A stretch of 64,000 nt of DNA from Pseudooceanicola sediminis. GTDB taxonomy: Bacteria; Pseudomonadota; Alphaproteobacteria; Rhodobacterales; Rhodobacteraceae. The stretch is taken from contig NZ_QWJJ01000008.1 in the NCBI RefSeq assembly GCF_003575965.1, positions 1 to 64,000 of the forward strand, in the 5' to 3' direction. Below are positions 1 through 7,641 of the stretch, piece after piece (the first letter of the stretch is position 1; every line of letters starts with the position of its first letter). The position numbers and the translations under genes were made by a program. The notes under the pieces were generated by a model. It made no database searches and was not told the DNA's origin. It saw nothing but the letters and a program-made list of their open reading frames with translations.

Positions 1-467
1 CACCGCCACCCGTTCCGTCCGCCCCGTCTCGCGTCCCGTCGTGCGCCTCAGCGCCGCCGGTGAAGGGGGTTCTAGAGTTTACCACCCAAACCCGCAAGCA
101 CAAAATTCGCAGAAAAGTCACATTTCGCGCGATCACCGCCGTTGAGCCAATAAAATAAGCGCAATCAGCATGATGATGAGAGCGCTCCAGACGGGTTTCA
201 CGCGGCATTTCGGCCCTGCGCAGCCCGTTTCAGCCGATCAGACCGCGGAAAGATTCGGAATCAGGGGCGATTTTTCGGCTCAGCGCGGCCGAATCCTGTC
301 GTCTGCCCCGGCACAGCTCTGCTCAGAGGCCATCTTTTTTCAAACGGCGCCGAATCCGGGCGCTCCCCCCCTGCCCCACCGCATCGCTCGCACCAGCCCC
401 CTGACACCTGCCAGCCTCCGGCCCAAGAGACCGGCGAGGTGTTCCCCTTCCCCGGGGACCGCCCCTG
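1..467. other. Left-edge region without a supported gene
   Basis: I see no gene that I can support here. A frame on the plus strand is open from position 3 to a TAA at 156-158 and could be the tail of a gene that begins outside the window. However, its last part uses CTA, AGA and ATA codons that are rare in the surrounding genes, and its product matches nothing I know. From about 62 to 165 the DNA is AT-richer than its surroundings and could hold promoter elements. The rest lies downstream of the enoyl-CoA hydratase gene. Confidence 0.4.
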
Positions 468-1283
468 CTAGTAGAGTGGGGGAAAATTCGGCGGGCGTTT
501 TTCAAGGTAGCTGCGGACCCCTTCGGCCATATCGGGGGTTGCGATGCAGGCCTCCAGCTCTCGCTCTGCCATCCGCGTCGCCTCGGCAAGGGTCTGCCCC
601 CAGGCGGCGCGCAGTTGCGCCTTGATCACCGCCATGGAACGGGGCGAACAGGATGCGGCCATCTCCTGCGCCACTGCCAGCGCGGCCTCGGCAAAGCCGG
701 CGTCGGGCAGAACACGGCACAGGCCAAGGGCAGCGGCCTCGGTGCCCAGAAAAATGCGCCCGCTCAGCAGCAGGTCCGCCGCCGTCATCGGCCCGACGAG
801 GCGCTGCAACAACCATGCGGCGCCATGCTCGGCCACGAACCCACGCCGCGCAAACGACGTGGTCATCTTCGCGCCCGCGCGCGCGATCCTTATATCCGCG
901 AATAACGCCAGAACCAGCCCGACGCCCGCTGCGCCACCGTTGATTGCGGCAATCAGCGGTTTGCCTCCACCCATCAGGTAGGAATAGCGCTGTGCGAAAT
1001 CTCCCTCTCGGGCGGGTGGCGCCTTCATCGCGTTGTCCGCATCGCCCTCGGCACTGTCCATATCCGCACCGGCGCAAAAGGCACGGCCAGCCCCGGTCAA
1101 CAGCAAGACACGAACCTCGGGGTCAGCTTCTGCGCGCTCAAAGGCCGCGCGCAGGGCGACCTCCATGCCCGGCGTCCATGCGTTCATCCGTGACGGACGG
1201 TTCAGTGTCAGAACACAGACCCCGTCGCGCACCTCGTAAACGACATCAGGGGAGTCGGGCCCGATGTCGAGCGCTTCGCTCAT
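468..1283 (-). CDS. Enoyl-CoA hydratase/isomerase family protein
   Basis: A 271-residue crotonase-fold protein of normal family length. The N-terminal part has the LTLNRPSRMNAW motif, followed by GAGRAFCAGADM, the CoA-binding and oxyanion-hole loop. INGGAAGVGLVLAL is the second oxyanion element, and RRGFVAEHGAAWLLQRLVG carries a Glu at the usual catalytic position. It should hydrate or isomerise an enoyl-CoA thioester in the cytoplasm. Its ATG overlaps the stop of the upstream metallo-hydrolase gene by four bases, so it is the last gene of the acyl-CoA operon. Substrate chain and specificity cannot be read from the sequence. Confidence 0.93.
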   Translation of the reverse strand: MSEALDIGPDSPDVVYEVRDGVCVLTLNRPSRMNAWTPGMEVALRAAFERAEADPEVRVLLLTGAGRAFCAGADMDSAEGDADNAMKAPPAREGDFAQRYSYLMGGGKPLIAAINGGAAGVGLVLALFADIRIARAGAKMTTSFARRGFVAEHGAAWLLQRLVGPMTAADLLLSGRIFLGTEAAALGLCRVLPDAGFAEAALAVAQEMAASCSPRSMAVIKAQLRAAWGQTLAEATRMAERELEACIATPDMAEGVRSYLEKRPPNFPPLY

Positions 1284-2329
1284 GCCACCTGCCTCAGCCA
1301 GAATTTCCCATCCCCATCCGCGTCATGGGTCAACGCCCCGCGTGCGATCAGCGTATTCACATGTGCCAGCGTCTCGGCAAAGGCCAGACCGGCGTGGTGC
1401 GGCGGCAGTTCGCGGCGAAACAGGCGTGGGATCAACGCACCGACGGTGCTGGGCCCATCGGCCGACGCCGCCATGATCTTGCCACAGACCTTTTCGTGAT
1501 GGGCCAGCAGCTCATCCACACGCCGATGCAGACCGCGAAACGGCAACTTGTGCCCGGGCAAGACCAGTGCGTCATCCGGGATCTGATCGCGTATTGCCGT
1601 CAGGGAGGTCAGGAATTCATCCAGGGGCCGCGCCGAGGGTTCCTGCGGCCAGACGCCGATGTTCGGGGTGATCTTTTCCATCACCTGGTCCGCCGCAAGG
1701 AAAACTCCCCCCTGCGGATTCCACAGCATCGCCATTTCGTCGGAATGCCCGCCCCCCGTGCGCAGATGCCAATCCTGCCCGCCAATGCGTATCACGTCCC
1801 CCGCCCGGATCGAGGTATAGGCCGCAGGCAGCGGCGCGACCGTTTCGATATAGGTCGCACCGCGCCCCAGTATGCCATCGGTGGCTGCATCCGACAGGCC
1901 GCGCGCATGATAGAAATCGCGGTCGTGGCCTTCGGTGTCGGCAAACAGCCCCCCCAGCCGGACCCGCGTCAGCAGGAATTCCGACTTTACCATAAGCAGC
2001 TCGGCCCCTGTTCGCGCGCACAGCCAGCCCGCCGCGCCAACGTGATCCGGGTGATGGTGGCTGACCAGCAGCCGCGTTACCGGCCGTCCGCCCAGCGGGC
2101 CGGCCAGCAAGGTTTCCCAGGTGGACAGCGTCGGCGCATCGCCCATGCCTGCATCCCACAGGAACCAGCCATCGCCGTCTTCGATGGCATAGATGTTGAC
2201 GTGATCAAGGGACAGCGGCAGGGCAAGCCGCATCCAAAGCACGCCAGGTGCCACGCGGATCGCCTGCCCGGTCGTCGGCGCATCGGGAAAGGGGTGATCC
2301 AGACCGTTTGGTACAGCGATGGTGTTCAT
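1280..2329 (-). CDS. MBL-fold metallo-hydrolase
   Basis: A 349-residue metallo-beta-lactamase-fold hydrolase. The metal-binding HxHxDH motif is present as SHHHPDHVGAAGWL near residue 90; further ligand candidates are GGGHSDEMAMLW (His), FLAADQVM (Asp) and LPGHKLPF (His). A strong GGAGGT ribosome binding site precedes the ATG. Proteins of this type in acyl-CoA operons often act as thioesterase-like hydrolases, but that role is inferred from context. The gene follows the acyl-CoA ligase after 12 bases and overlaps the next gene by four. Confidence 0.9.
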   Translation of the reverse strand: MNTIAVPNGLDHPFPDAPTTGQAIRVAPGVLWMRLALPLSLDHVNIYAIEDGDGWFLWDAGMGDAPTLSTWETLLAGPLGGRPVTRLLVSHHHPDHVGAAGWLCARTGAELLMVKSEFLLTRVRLGGLFADTEGHDRDFYHARGLSDAATDGILGRGATYIETVAPLPAAYTSIRAGDVIRIGGQDWHLRTGGGHSDEMAMLWNPQGGVFLAADQVMEKITPNIGVWPQEPSARPLDEFLTSLTAIRDQIPDDALVLPGHKLPFRGLHRRVDELLAHHEKVCGKIMAASADGPSTVGALIPRLFRRELPPHHAGLAFAETLAHVNTLIARGALTHDADGDGKFWLRQVA

Positions 2330-2341
2330 TGGGACCTCCGA

Positions 2342-3886
2342 TCAGTCAAGGGGCGCATCCAGCGCATCCATCAGGTGCGCCTTGAGCTTGTTTCGCTCGA
2401 CCTTGCCGGTCGAATTCGAAGGAATTTCAGGCACGAAGAAATAGCGCCGGGGCCGTTTGAAATCTGCCAGGTCGGGGCTCTCGCGGCACCAGCGATCCAA
2501 GGCCTCGGCGGTCAGATCCGTATCCTTGGCGACAATCGCCGCACAGACCATGTCGCCCCATTTCGTGCTCGGCAGGCCGATGACAGCCGCGTCGCGGATC
2601 GCGGGATGACGAAACAGCACGTTCTCCACTTCGGAGGGATGGATATTCTCGCCCCCCGACTTGATCGTGTAGTCGATACGACCATGCACGTAGAGGCTGC
2701 CATCCTCTTCGATCGACCCAGCGTCGCCGGTAAAATACCAGCCATCGCGCAGCACCTGGGCGGTCTTTTCGGGCAGGCCAAGGTAACCGTCCATCACGGC
2801 CGGAGACTTCGCGATCACTTGCCCGATCTGACCGGGCGCGGCGATGTCGTTCGGGTCGGTGGCATCCGGCTTGACCAGCCGCATGTGAACCGAAGCCAGC
2901 TCATGCCCGACCGATCCGATGCGATCGGGGCGTTGCTTGTAATCGATGCCCGTGCAGGTCAGCGCCTCTGTCATGCCGAACAGGTTCATGAAGCGCCCTG
3001 AAAACAGCGCCATCGCCGCCTGCGTGGTTTCATCATTCAGGTTCTGCCCTCCGAAAAAACCGGTGCGCAGCGATGTCAGGTCGTATTTCGACAAATCCTG
3101 TTGCATCATCATGACCAGCTGCGTCGGCACACCGTGCAATACGCTGACCCGTTCATCGACGACGTGGCTCATCGTCTCGTCCACATCGAACCCCCGCGTG
3201 ATGATCGCGGTCGCCCCCAACATGATGAAGGGCAGCACTTGCAGCTGCAATTGCGCAATATGGAACAGCGGCTTGTTGTGGATGCAGATATCGGTATGTC
3301 GAAAGCCGATTTCCTGAGCGGTCATCATGGCGCCGATGGTTTCTGCCCGATGGCTGCGCAACACGCCTTTCGGCAATCCCGTCGTGCCCGAGGTGTACAT
3401 GATAAAGGCCGTGTCGTTCCATCCCGCGCCCAGCGGCGGCTCGGTATCCGAAGCAGGTGCGATGAAGTCATGGAACTCGGTTGCGAAACCGGGACGCGCA
3501 GCGCCGATATTGACAAAACCCAGCACATCGAGATCCGGCACGATCTGCGCCACCCGGTCTGCCAGGTCATCGTCAAAGACAACCATGCGGGCCTGCGAAT
3601 TGCCGATGATGAACTTCAGCTCGTTCGCGGCCAGCCGATAATTCACGGGCACCGGAACCGCGCCCATCTTCAACAGGCCGTAAAAGCTGGCCACCTGCTC
3701 AGGCAGGTTCCACGTCAGAAAGGCAACCCTGTCTCCCGGCCGCACGCCGCGCGCGGCAAAGGCATTGGCCGCCCGGTTGGCCAGTTTGTTGAAGGCGCTG
3801 TAACTCCAGCGCTGTCCTTCAAAGATGATTGCGGTCTTGTCCGGCCAGCGCGCAGCGGCCTGGGTAAGGTGGTGCCCAATATTCAC
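2342..3886 (-). CDS. AMP-dependent acyl-CoA synthetase/ligase
   Basis: A 514-residue ANL-superfamily enzyme of normal length. The P-loop-like AMP-binding motif MYTSGTTGLPKGVLRSH lies near residue 165. The adenylation motif is seen as FGMTEAL, the hinge and ATP-binding motif as GWYFTGDAG, and the C-terminal catalytic lysine motif as SNSTGKVERNKLK. It should activate a carboxylic acid to its CoA thioester with ATP, the entry reaction of the pathway encoded by this operon. Its start overlaps the stop of the upstream MaoC-like gene by four bases. The substrate is unknown. Confidence 0.94.
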   Translation of the reverse strand: MNIGHHLTQAAARWPDKTAIIFEGQRWSYSAFNKLANRAANAFAARGVRPGDRVAFLTWNLPEQVASFYGLLKMGAVPVPVNYRLAANELKFIIGNSQARMVVFDDDLADRVAQIVPDLDVLGFVNIGAARPGFATEFHDFIAPASDTEPPLGAGWNDTAFIMYTSGTTGLPKGVLRSHRAETIGAMMTAQEIGFRHTDICIHNKPLFHIAQLQLQVLPFIMLGATAIITRGFDVDETMSHVVDERVSVLHGVPTQLVMMMQQDLSKYDLTSLRTGFFGGQNLNDETTQAAMALFSGRFMNLFGMTEALTCTGIDYKQRPDRIGSVGHELASVHMRLVKPDATDPNDIAAPGQIGQVIAKSPAVMDGYLGLPEKTAQVLRDGWYFTGDAGSIEEDGSLYVHGRIDYTIKSGGENIHPSEVENVLFRHPAIRDAAVIGLPSTKWGDMVCAAIVAKDTDLTAEALDRWCRESPDLADFKRPRRYFFVPEIPSNSTGKVERNKLKAHLMDALDAPLD

Positions 3887-4368
3887 GTGCGAATACCTTC
3901 TTCTGTGGCTTTTCCGGCAGAGTGTTCCGAGTCAGTTTCCGCGACCCCAGTTGCCGGCAGGATCACGACCGAAATGCAGGAGGCAACGCGCGTGCCCGCC
4001 TTTTCGATCTGTTGGCTGACCTCTATCTCGGTCCCGTCTGCCAGGGGCGAAACACTGGTGATGACGGCGCGGCATTCCACGTGATCGCCGGCAAAACACA
4101 TCGCGTGATAGCGAAGCTTCATGCCCCCCACGAACGCCTGCGGTCCGCAATATGCGCGCAGCTGGCGGGCGAACCATGCCCCCCACATCTGGCCATCCAC
4201 GAATGGCGCCGAAAGGCCCAGATCGCGTGCGGCGGCATCATTGTAATGACAGGCGTACCAATCCCAGGTGGCCGCACCGTAGGCCATCAGGTCAACCGGG
4301 GTCAGCGTCTTTTCAAAAGGTGGCAACACGTCCCCTTCGCGCGGGTTCAGCGCCGTTTGGTGCCTCAT
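3883..4368 (-). CDS. MaoC-like hotdog-fold dehydratase, second half
   Basis: A 161-residue hotdog-fold protein. The start ATG at 4368 overlaps the stop of the preceding MaoC gene by four bases, which fixes it against the longer in-frame extension. The DWYACHYNDAAARDLGLSAPFVDGQMW stretch (near residues 37-62) has the Asp and His expected at a hydratase-2 type active site, followed by a FAGDHVECRAVITSV strand. Together with the neighbouring gene it probably forms a two-subunit hydratase, as in split MaoC dehydratases. It should act on an acyl-CoA intermediate of the operon. Confidence 0.82.
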   Translation of the reverse strand: MRHQTALNPREGDVLPPFEKTLTPVDLMAYGAATWDWYACHYNDAAARDLGLSAPFVDGQMWGAWFARQLRAYCGPQAFVGGMKLRYHAMCFAGDHVECRAVITSVSPLADGTEIEVSQQIEKAGTRVASCISVVILPATGVAETDSEHSAGKATEEGIRT

Positions 4369-4865
4369 TGCCCCGCCTCCAGCGGTTGCAGAAAGAACAG
4401 CTCTCGGTTCGTGGCGACGATCGCGCCCGCGGCATCCAGATATTCCGCCAGCGACACGGCCAGCAATTGCCCGCGCCCGTCGCGCGATGATTTCGCCTCG
4501 ACACTTTCCAGCCGATAGCGCACCGAAATACGGTCGCTCGGCACGATGGGCCGCTTGAACACATAGTCCTGGCCGCCGCGGATGGTGCGAAACCCCTTGG
4601 GCCACGGCCATTCGTGCGGGATATATCCATTGGCACTGGGCGTATTGCCCGCGTATTGCCCGGTCTCCACCACGAATGTCGGGGGGGCGATACGCCCGGA
4701 ATACCCCTGGCGACGGGCCGCCGCATCGTCGACATAAATCGGATCCGTATCCCCGACGGCGATGGCAAAATATCGGATCGCCGCGCCGCCGATCTCTTCG
4801 TGCGCGGGATAGTATCGCTCCGCGCCAATCAGGGCGCGGATCTCATCGCTCAGCAGATCGCTCAT
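4365..4865 (-). CDS. MaoC family dehydratase, N-terminal-type domain
   Basis: A 166-residue protein resembling the MaoC_dehydrat_N family. It opens with LIGAERYYPAHEEIGGAAIRYFAIAVGDTDPIYVDDAAA, typical of the N-terminal hotdog half that pairs with a catalytic MaoC half. The catalytic half is encoded immediately downstream, so a heteromeric enoyl-CoA or hydroxyacyl-CoA hydratase is the simplest reading. Its start overlaps the stop of the RidA-type gene by four bases (4862-4865), so its translation is probably coupled. Confidence 0.82.
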   Translation of the reverse strand: MSDLLSDEIRALIGAERYYPAHEEIGGAAIRYFAIAVGDTDPIYVDDAAARRQGYSGRIAPPTFVVETGQYAGNTPSANGYIPHEWPWPKGFRTIRGGQDYVFKRPIVPSDRISVRYRLESVEAKSSRDGRGQLLAVSLAEYLDAAGAIVATNRELFFLQPLEAGQ

Positions 4866-5998
4866 TCCGAGATCACGGCAATCGGCACGATTTCAATCAC
4901 GAAACTGCGTTTCAGGATACCTTCGCAAACCACTCCGGTCGCCGCAGGCAGCACCTGCGATCCGAAATACTTGCGCCGGACATCCGCGACGCCCTTGTAC
5001 GCCTCCAAGGTCTGGCTTTCGACGAATTCCAGCGTATGCACCACGTCCGACATCTTGGCCCCGGCAACCGCCAGCATCGTCTGGATCGAAGCATAGATCA
5101 TGTCTGCCTGGGCCACGATGTCATAGTCGTGAAAGCATTCTCCGGTCGCACAGTTCAGTGCCCCGAACCCTGACCCGAACACCAGCTTGCCCGCCTTGAC
5201 CCCCGCCGAATAGGACAGGCTGTCATATCGATCCCAGCCCGGCACGCGAATGCGTTCGGGCACATCGCGGGTTGCGGTGATATCGTATTGCACGACGGCA
5301 TCGGGATGCAGCAGGCCCGGTTGCATGATCCCGGCGGCCCCGGGATAGACAGGCCCCAGCGCGTCGAACCGTGGCTGGCCTGCACCGCGGTAATCCCGCC
5401 GGACACTCGGCAGCAGATAGTCGATGGTCTGCACGACGTGGCTCAGGTCCAGACCCATGGCCAGCAGCATCTCTTCCGCCACCTCGAAAATGCGCGCCGT
5501 CTGCCCGACCACGTCGCCGGGATAGCAGATCTCGCCATTCTTCAGCGGCAGGATCGTCGGCAGGTGCACGACGCCCTTGGAAATTCCCGCCGCCGCAATA
5601 TCCGTGTTCGCCTCGATCTCGATCAGGGCATCGGGCCGCAGCAGGCCCTTGACCGGCACGGTGTTGACGCAGATTTCACGTCCGCCCAGGATTTCCGTGC
5701 GCACCCCGATTGCTTCGCCGTATTGCTCCAGCGCCGCAATCGGCACGTATTCGGCGACACGGGTCACATCCTGCAGGCTCTTGCCCTCGGCCTCCAGCAC
5801 GGCCGCGATCTTGGCCCAGGCCAGACGTGCCTGCGCCGCCATGCCGCCCCGGGTCACGACCGCGCCATCGATATGCTCGGATCCGGTCGCGCCGGACAGG
5901 AACAAGCCCGCCGGCGTCTTGCGTCCCAGGGCAAAGGCATATTTGCGATAGTCCAGCCAGGGATAGCTTGTCGGTTCGATTGCGCTCATTACACTCAA
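4862..5998 (-). CDS. Single-chain protein with three RidA/YjgF-type domains
   Basis: A 378-residue protein of about three times the usual 125-130 residue RidA length. Three successive segments share the RidA helix and strand pattern. Matching helices are AQARLAWAKIAAVLEAEG (domain 1), ARIFEVAEEMLLAMGLDLSH (domain 2) and ADMIYASIQTMLAVAGAKMS (domain 3). Each segment ends in a beta strand of the IEIEA type (ALIEIEANT, AVVQYDITA, FVIEIVPIA). RidA proteins form homotrimers, so this may be a covalent pseudo-trimer. By my alignment none of the three carries the Arg at the position of the enamine/imine deaminase arginine, so deaminase activity is doubtful. It lies 70 bases downstream of the acyl-CoA dehydrogenase gene. 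Confidence 0.85.
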   Translation of the reverse strand: MSVMSAIEPTSYPWLDYRKYAFALGRKTPAGLFLSGATGSEHIDGAVVTRGGMAAQARLAWAKIAAVLEAEGKSLQDVTRVAEYVPIAALEQYGEAIGVRTEILGGREICVNTVPVKGLLRPDALIEIEANTDIAAAGISKGVVHLPTILPLKNGEICYPGDVVGQTARIFEVAEEMLLAMGLDLSHVVQTIDYLLPSVRRDYRGAGQPRFDALGPVYPGAAGIMQPGLLHPDAVVQYDITATRDVPERIRVPGWDRYDSLSYSAGVKAGKLVFGSGFGALNCATGECFHDYDIVAQADMIYASIQTMLAVAGAKMSDVVHTLEFVESQTLEAYKGVADVRRKYFGSQVLPAATGVVCEGILKRSFVIEIVPIAVISE

Positions 5999-6068
5999 GT
6001 CATCTTCCTTTGTCTTTACCTGCGGTTCCCGGCGGTGCGATCGCCAGGCGGCCGACCACTGTTGGCAC

Positions 6069-7268
6069 TTAATAGGACCGGGGAAGGCCCAGGCGTTCCC
6101 CGATGAAATTCCGGCTCATCTCGTTCGACACGGGCGAAAACAGGCCCAGGCGCGCATCCCGGAACAACCGCTCCATCGGGCTTTCCTCGACCAGACCGTA
6201 TCCGGCCAATATGCGCATTCCCCGGTCGGTCGCCCGTTGCGCGGCCTCGGACGCAAAGACCTTGGCCATCGCCGCCTCTGACGAACACTCGATCCCGCGC
6301 GAAATCATCCAGGCGGCCTTCGTGGTGAACAGCCGGGCGTGATGCAGATCGGTCGCGATATCGGCCAGCGGATGCTGAACCGCCTGAAAGGCCCCGATGG
6401 GGCGGTCAAAGGCGATACGCTCCTGTGCATAGCCGACCGCCGCGTCCAGCACGCCCTGCATGATCCCGATATAGATCGCGGCTGCCAGGATACGCTCTTC
6501 GTCCAGCGTCTTGATCAAGTGGTAGAAACCACGCCCCTCCTCGCCCAGCAGACCATCGGCGGGGGCAACGGCGTCGTCGTAATATGTTTCGCAAGTGCAG
6601 GCCGCGCGATGCGCCATCAGCTGCATCCGCCGCGCCTCGAACCCCGGCTGATCGGTCGGCACCATCAGCAGCGACAACCCCCGCGCCGGTTTCCCCTCTG
6701 GATGAGGAGAGGTCCGCGCCAACACCAGGACCGCATCCGCCTCGGCCGCGAACGAGGTATAGAGCTTGCGACCGTTGATCTTCCAACTGCCATCATCCTG
6801 TTTCACCGCACGGGTCTTGGCGCGCAGCGCGTCAGTGCCGCAATCCGGTTCGGTGATCCCGAATGCAAAGGTAAAATCCCCGATCGCCATCTTCGGCAGC
6901 CACGCGTCCTTTTGCGCCGCCGAACCGTGTTCCGCGACCGCGCGTGCCCCCATGAAAAAGCCCACGAGGTCCGTCGCCATCGACGGAAACCGCCGTGCGA
7001 CCTCCTCGACCAGAACGGCGGCATAGGTCACATCGGCACCCGCCCCGCCATGGCTTTCGGGTATGGTCAGCCCATGCCAGCCAAGATCGGCGATCGCACG
7101 CAGGATCTTGTCGGGAATCTTGCGCGCCCGGTCTGCCGCGCGAATGCTTGTTTCCGGCAATTCCCGCTCGAAAAAGCTGCGCACCTGATCCCGGATCATT
7201 TCGTGGCCGGGGTCTTGCGAAAAATCCAGAACCGTTTGCATCTCTGATGTGGCATCATCCAGAGTCAT
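6069..7268 (-). CDS. Acyl-CoA dehydrogenase family protein
   Basis: A 399-residue flavoprotein. Signatures are FAFGITEPDCGTDAL (FAD-binding loop), KINGRKLYTSFAAEADAVLV, a C-terminal helical domain with QERIAFDRPIGAFQAVQHPL, and GYGLVEESPMERLFRDARL, where the catalytic-base region is expected. It should introduce an alpha,beta double bond in an acyl-CoA. The start at 7268 is chosen because GGAG lies six bases upstream; longer in-frame starts lack a ribosome binding site. It is the first gene of the seven-gene minus-strand operon and is transcribed from the palindrome-rich region at 7269-7641. Confidence 0.93.
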   Translation of the reverse strand: MTLDDATSEMQTVLDFSQDPGHEMIRDQVRSFFERELPETSIRAADRARKIPDKILRAIADLGWHGLTIPESHGGAGADVTYAAVLVEEVARRFPSMATDLVGFFMGARAVAEHGSAAQKDAWLPKMAIGDFTFAFGITEPDCGTDALRAKTRAVKQDDGSWKINGRKLYTSFAAEADAVLVLARTSPHPEGKPARGLSLLMVPTDQPGFEARRMQLMAHRAACTCETYYDDAVAPADGLLGEEGRGFYHLIKTLDEERILAAAIYIGIMQGVLDAAVGYAQERIAFDRPIGAFQAVQHPLADIATDLHHARLFTTKAAWMISRGIECSSEAAMAKVFASEAAQRATDRGMRILAGYGLVEESPMERLFRDARLGLFSPVSNEMSRNFIGERLGLPRSY

Positions 7269-7641
7269 ATTGCACTCCATGTCGCAGGTCTTGTGGGCGC
7301 GGCGGCTCCGGTCCTCACCACGAAGGGCTGGCACCTGGCTCCGGCGCGCGGCCTCATGAAGAAATGATGCGATGCAGCATTTTGGGCGTCAACTTTGATT
7401 TCATTTAATGCCATAAAATAACCAACATAGTTCATTAAATGAAATTCTTAGAATTTCATACGTGCATTTTTTGCGCACCGCGCCGCAAATGGGCGCATTT
7501 TGTACCCGCTCCTTGCCAAACTTCGGGCATATCCTCACTGCCCGCCGCACAAGTTTTCTATAAGTGAAATTCCGAGTCGCACCACGATGTAATGGCGAAA
7601 TCCGCCTGATCTCGTGCGACCGGCTTAGCGGAGCCCCCGAC
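7269..7641. promoter_or_regulatory. Divergent promoter region of acyl-CoA operon and hydrolase
   Basis: An AT-rich stretch in a GC-rich neighbourhood, flanked by divergent starts. It contains a perfect 13-base inverted repeat (7398-7410 with 7433-7445, 22 bases apart). A perfect 8+8 palindrome, TGAAATTC-TTA-GAATTTCA, lies at 7440-7458 and overlaps the end of the first repeat. The half-site TGAAATTC recurs at 7563-7570. This is what a shared operator for a dimeric repressor looks like. I find no convincing gene here; no regulator gene lies directly beside it, the nearest being the IclR gene at 10318-11220. Confidence 0.6.

Noticed and set aside
170-625. An open frame starting with three Met codons
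   Set aside because: There is no ribosome binding site, the composition is Pro/Arg-rich and typical of noncoding GC-rich DNA, and it overlaps the enoyl-CoA hydratase gene.
944-3001. A 685-codon open frame on the plus strand
   Set aside because: It lies opposite three convincing minus-strand genes. Its product is rich in Arg, Gln and His with no domain, as expected for antisense frames in high-GC DNA.
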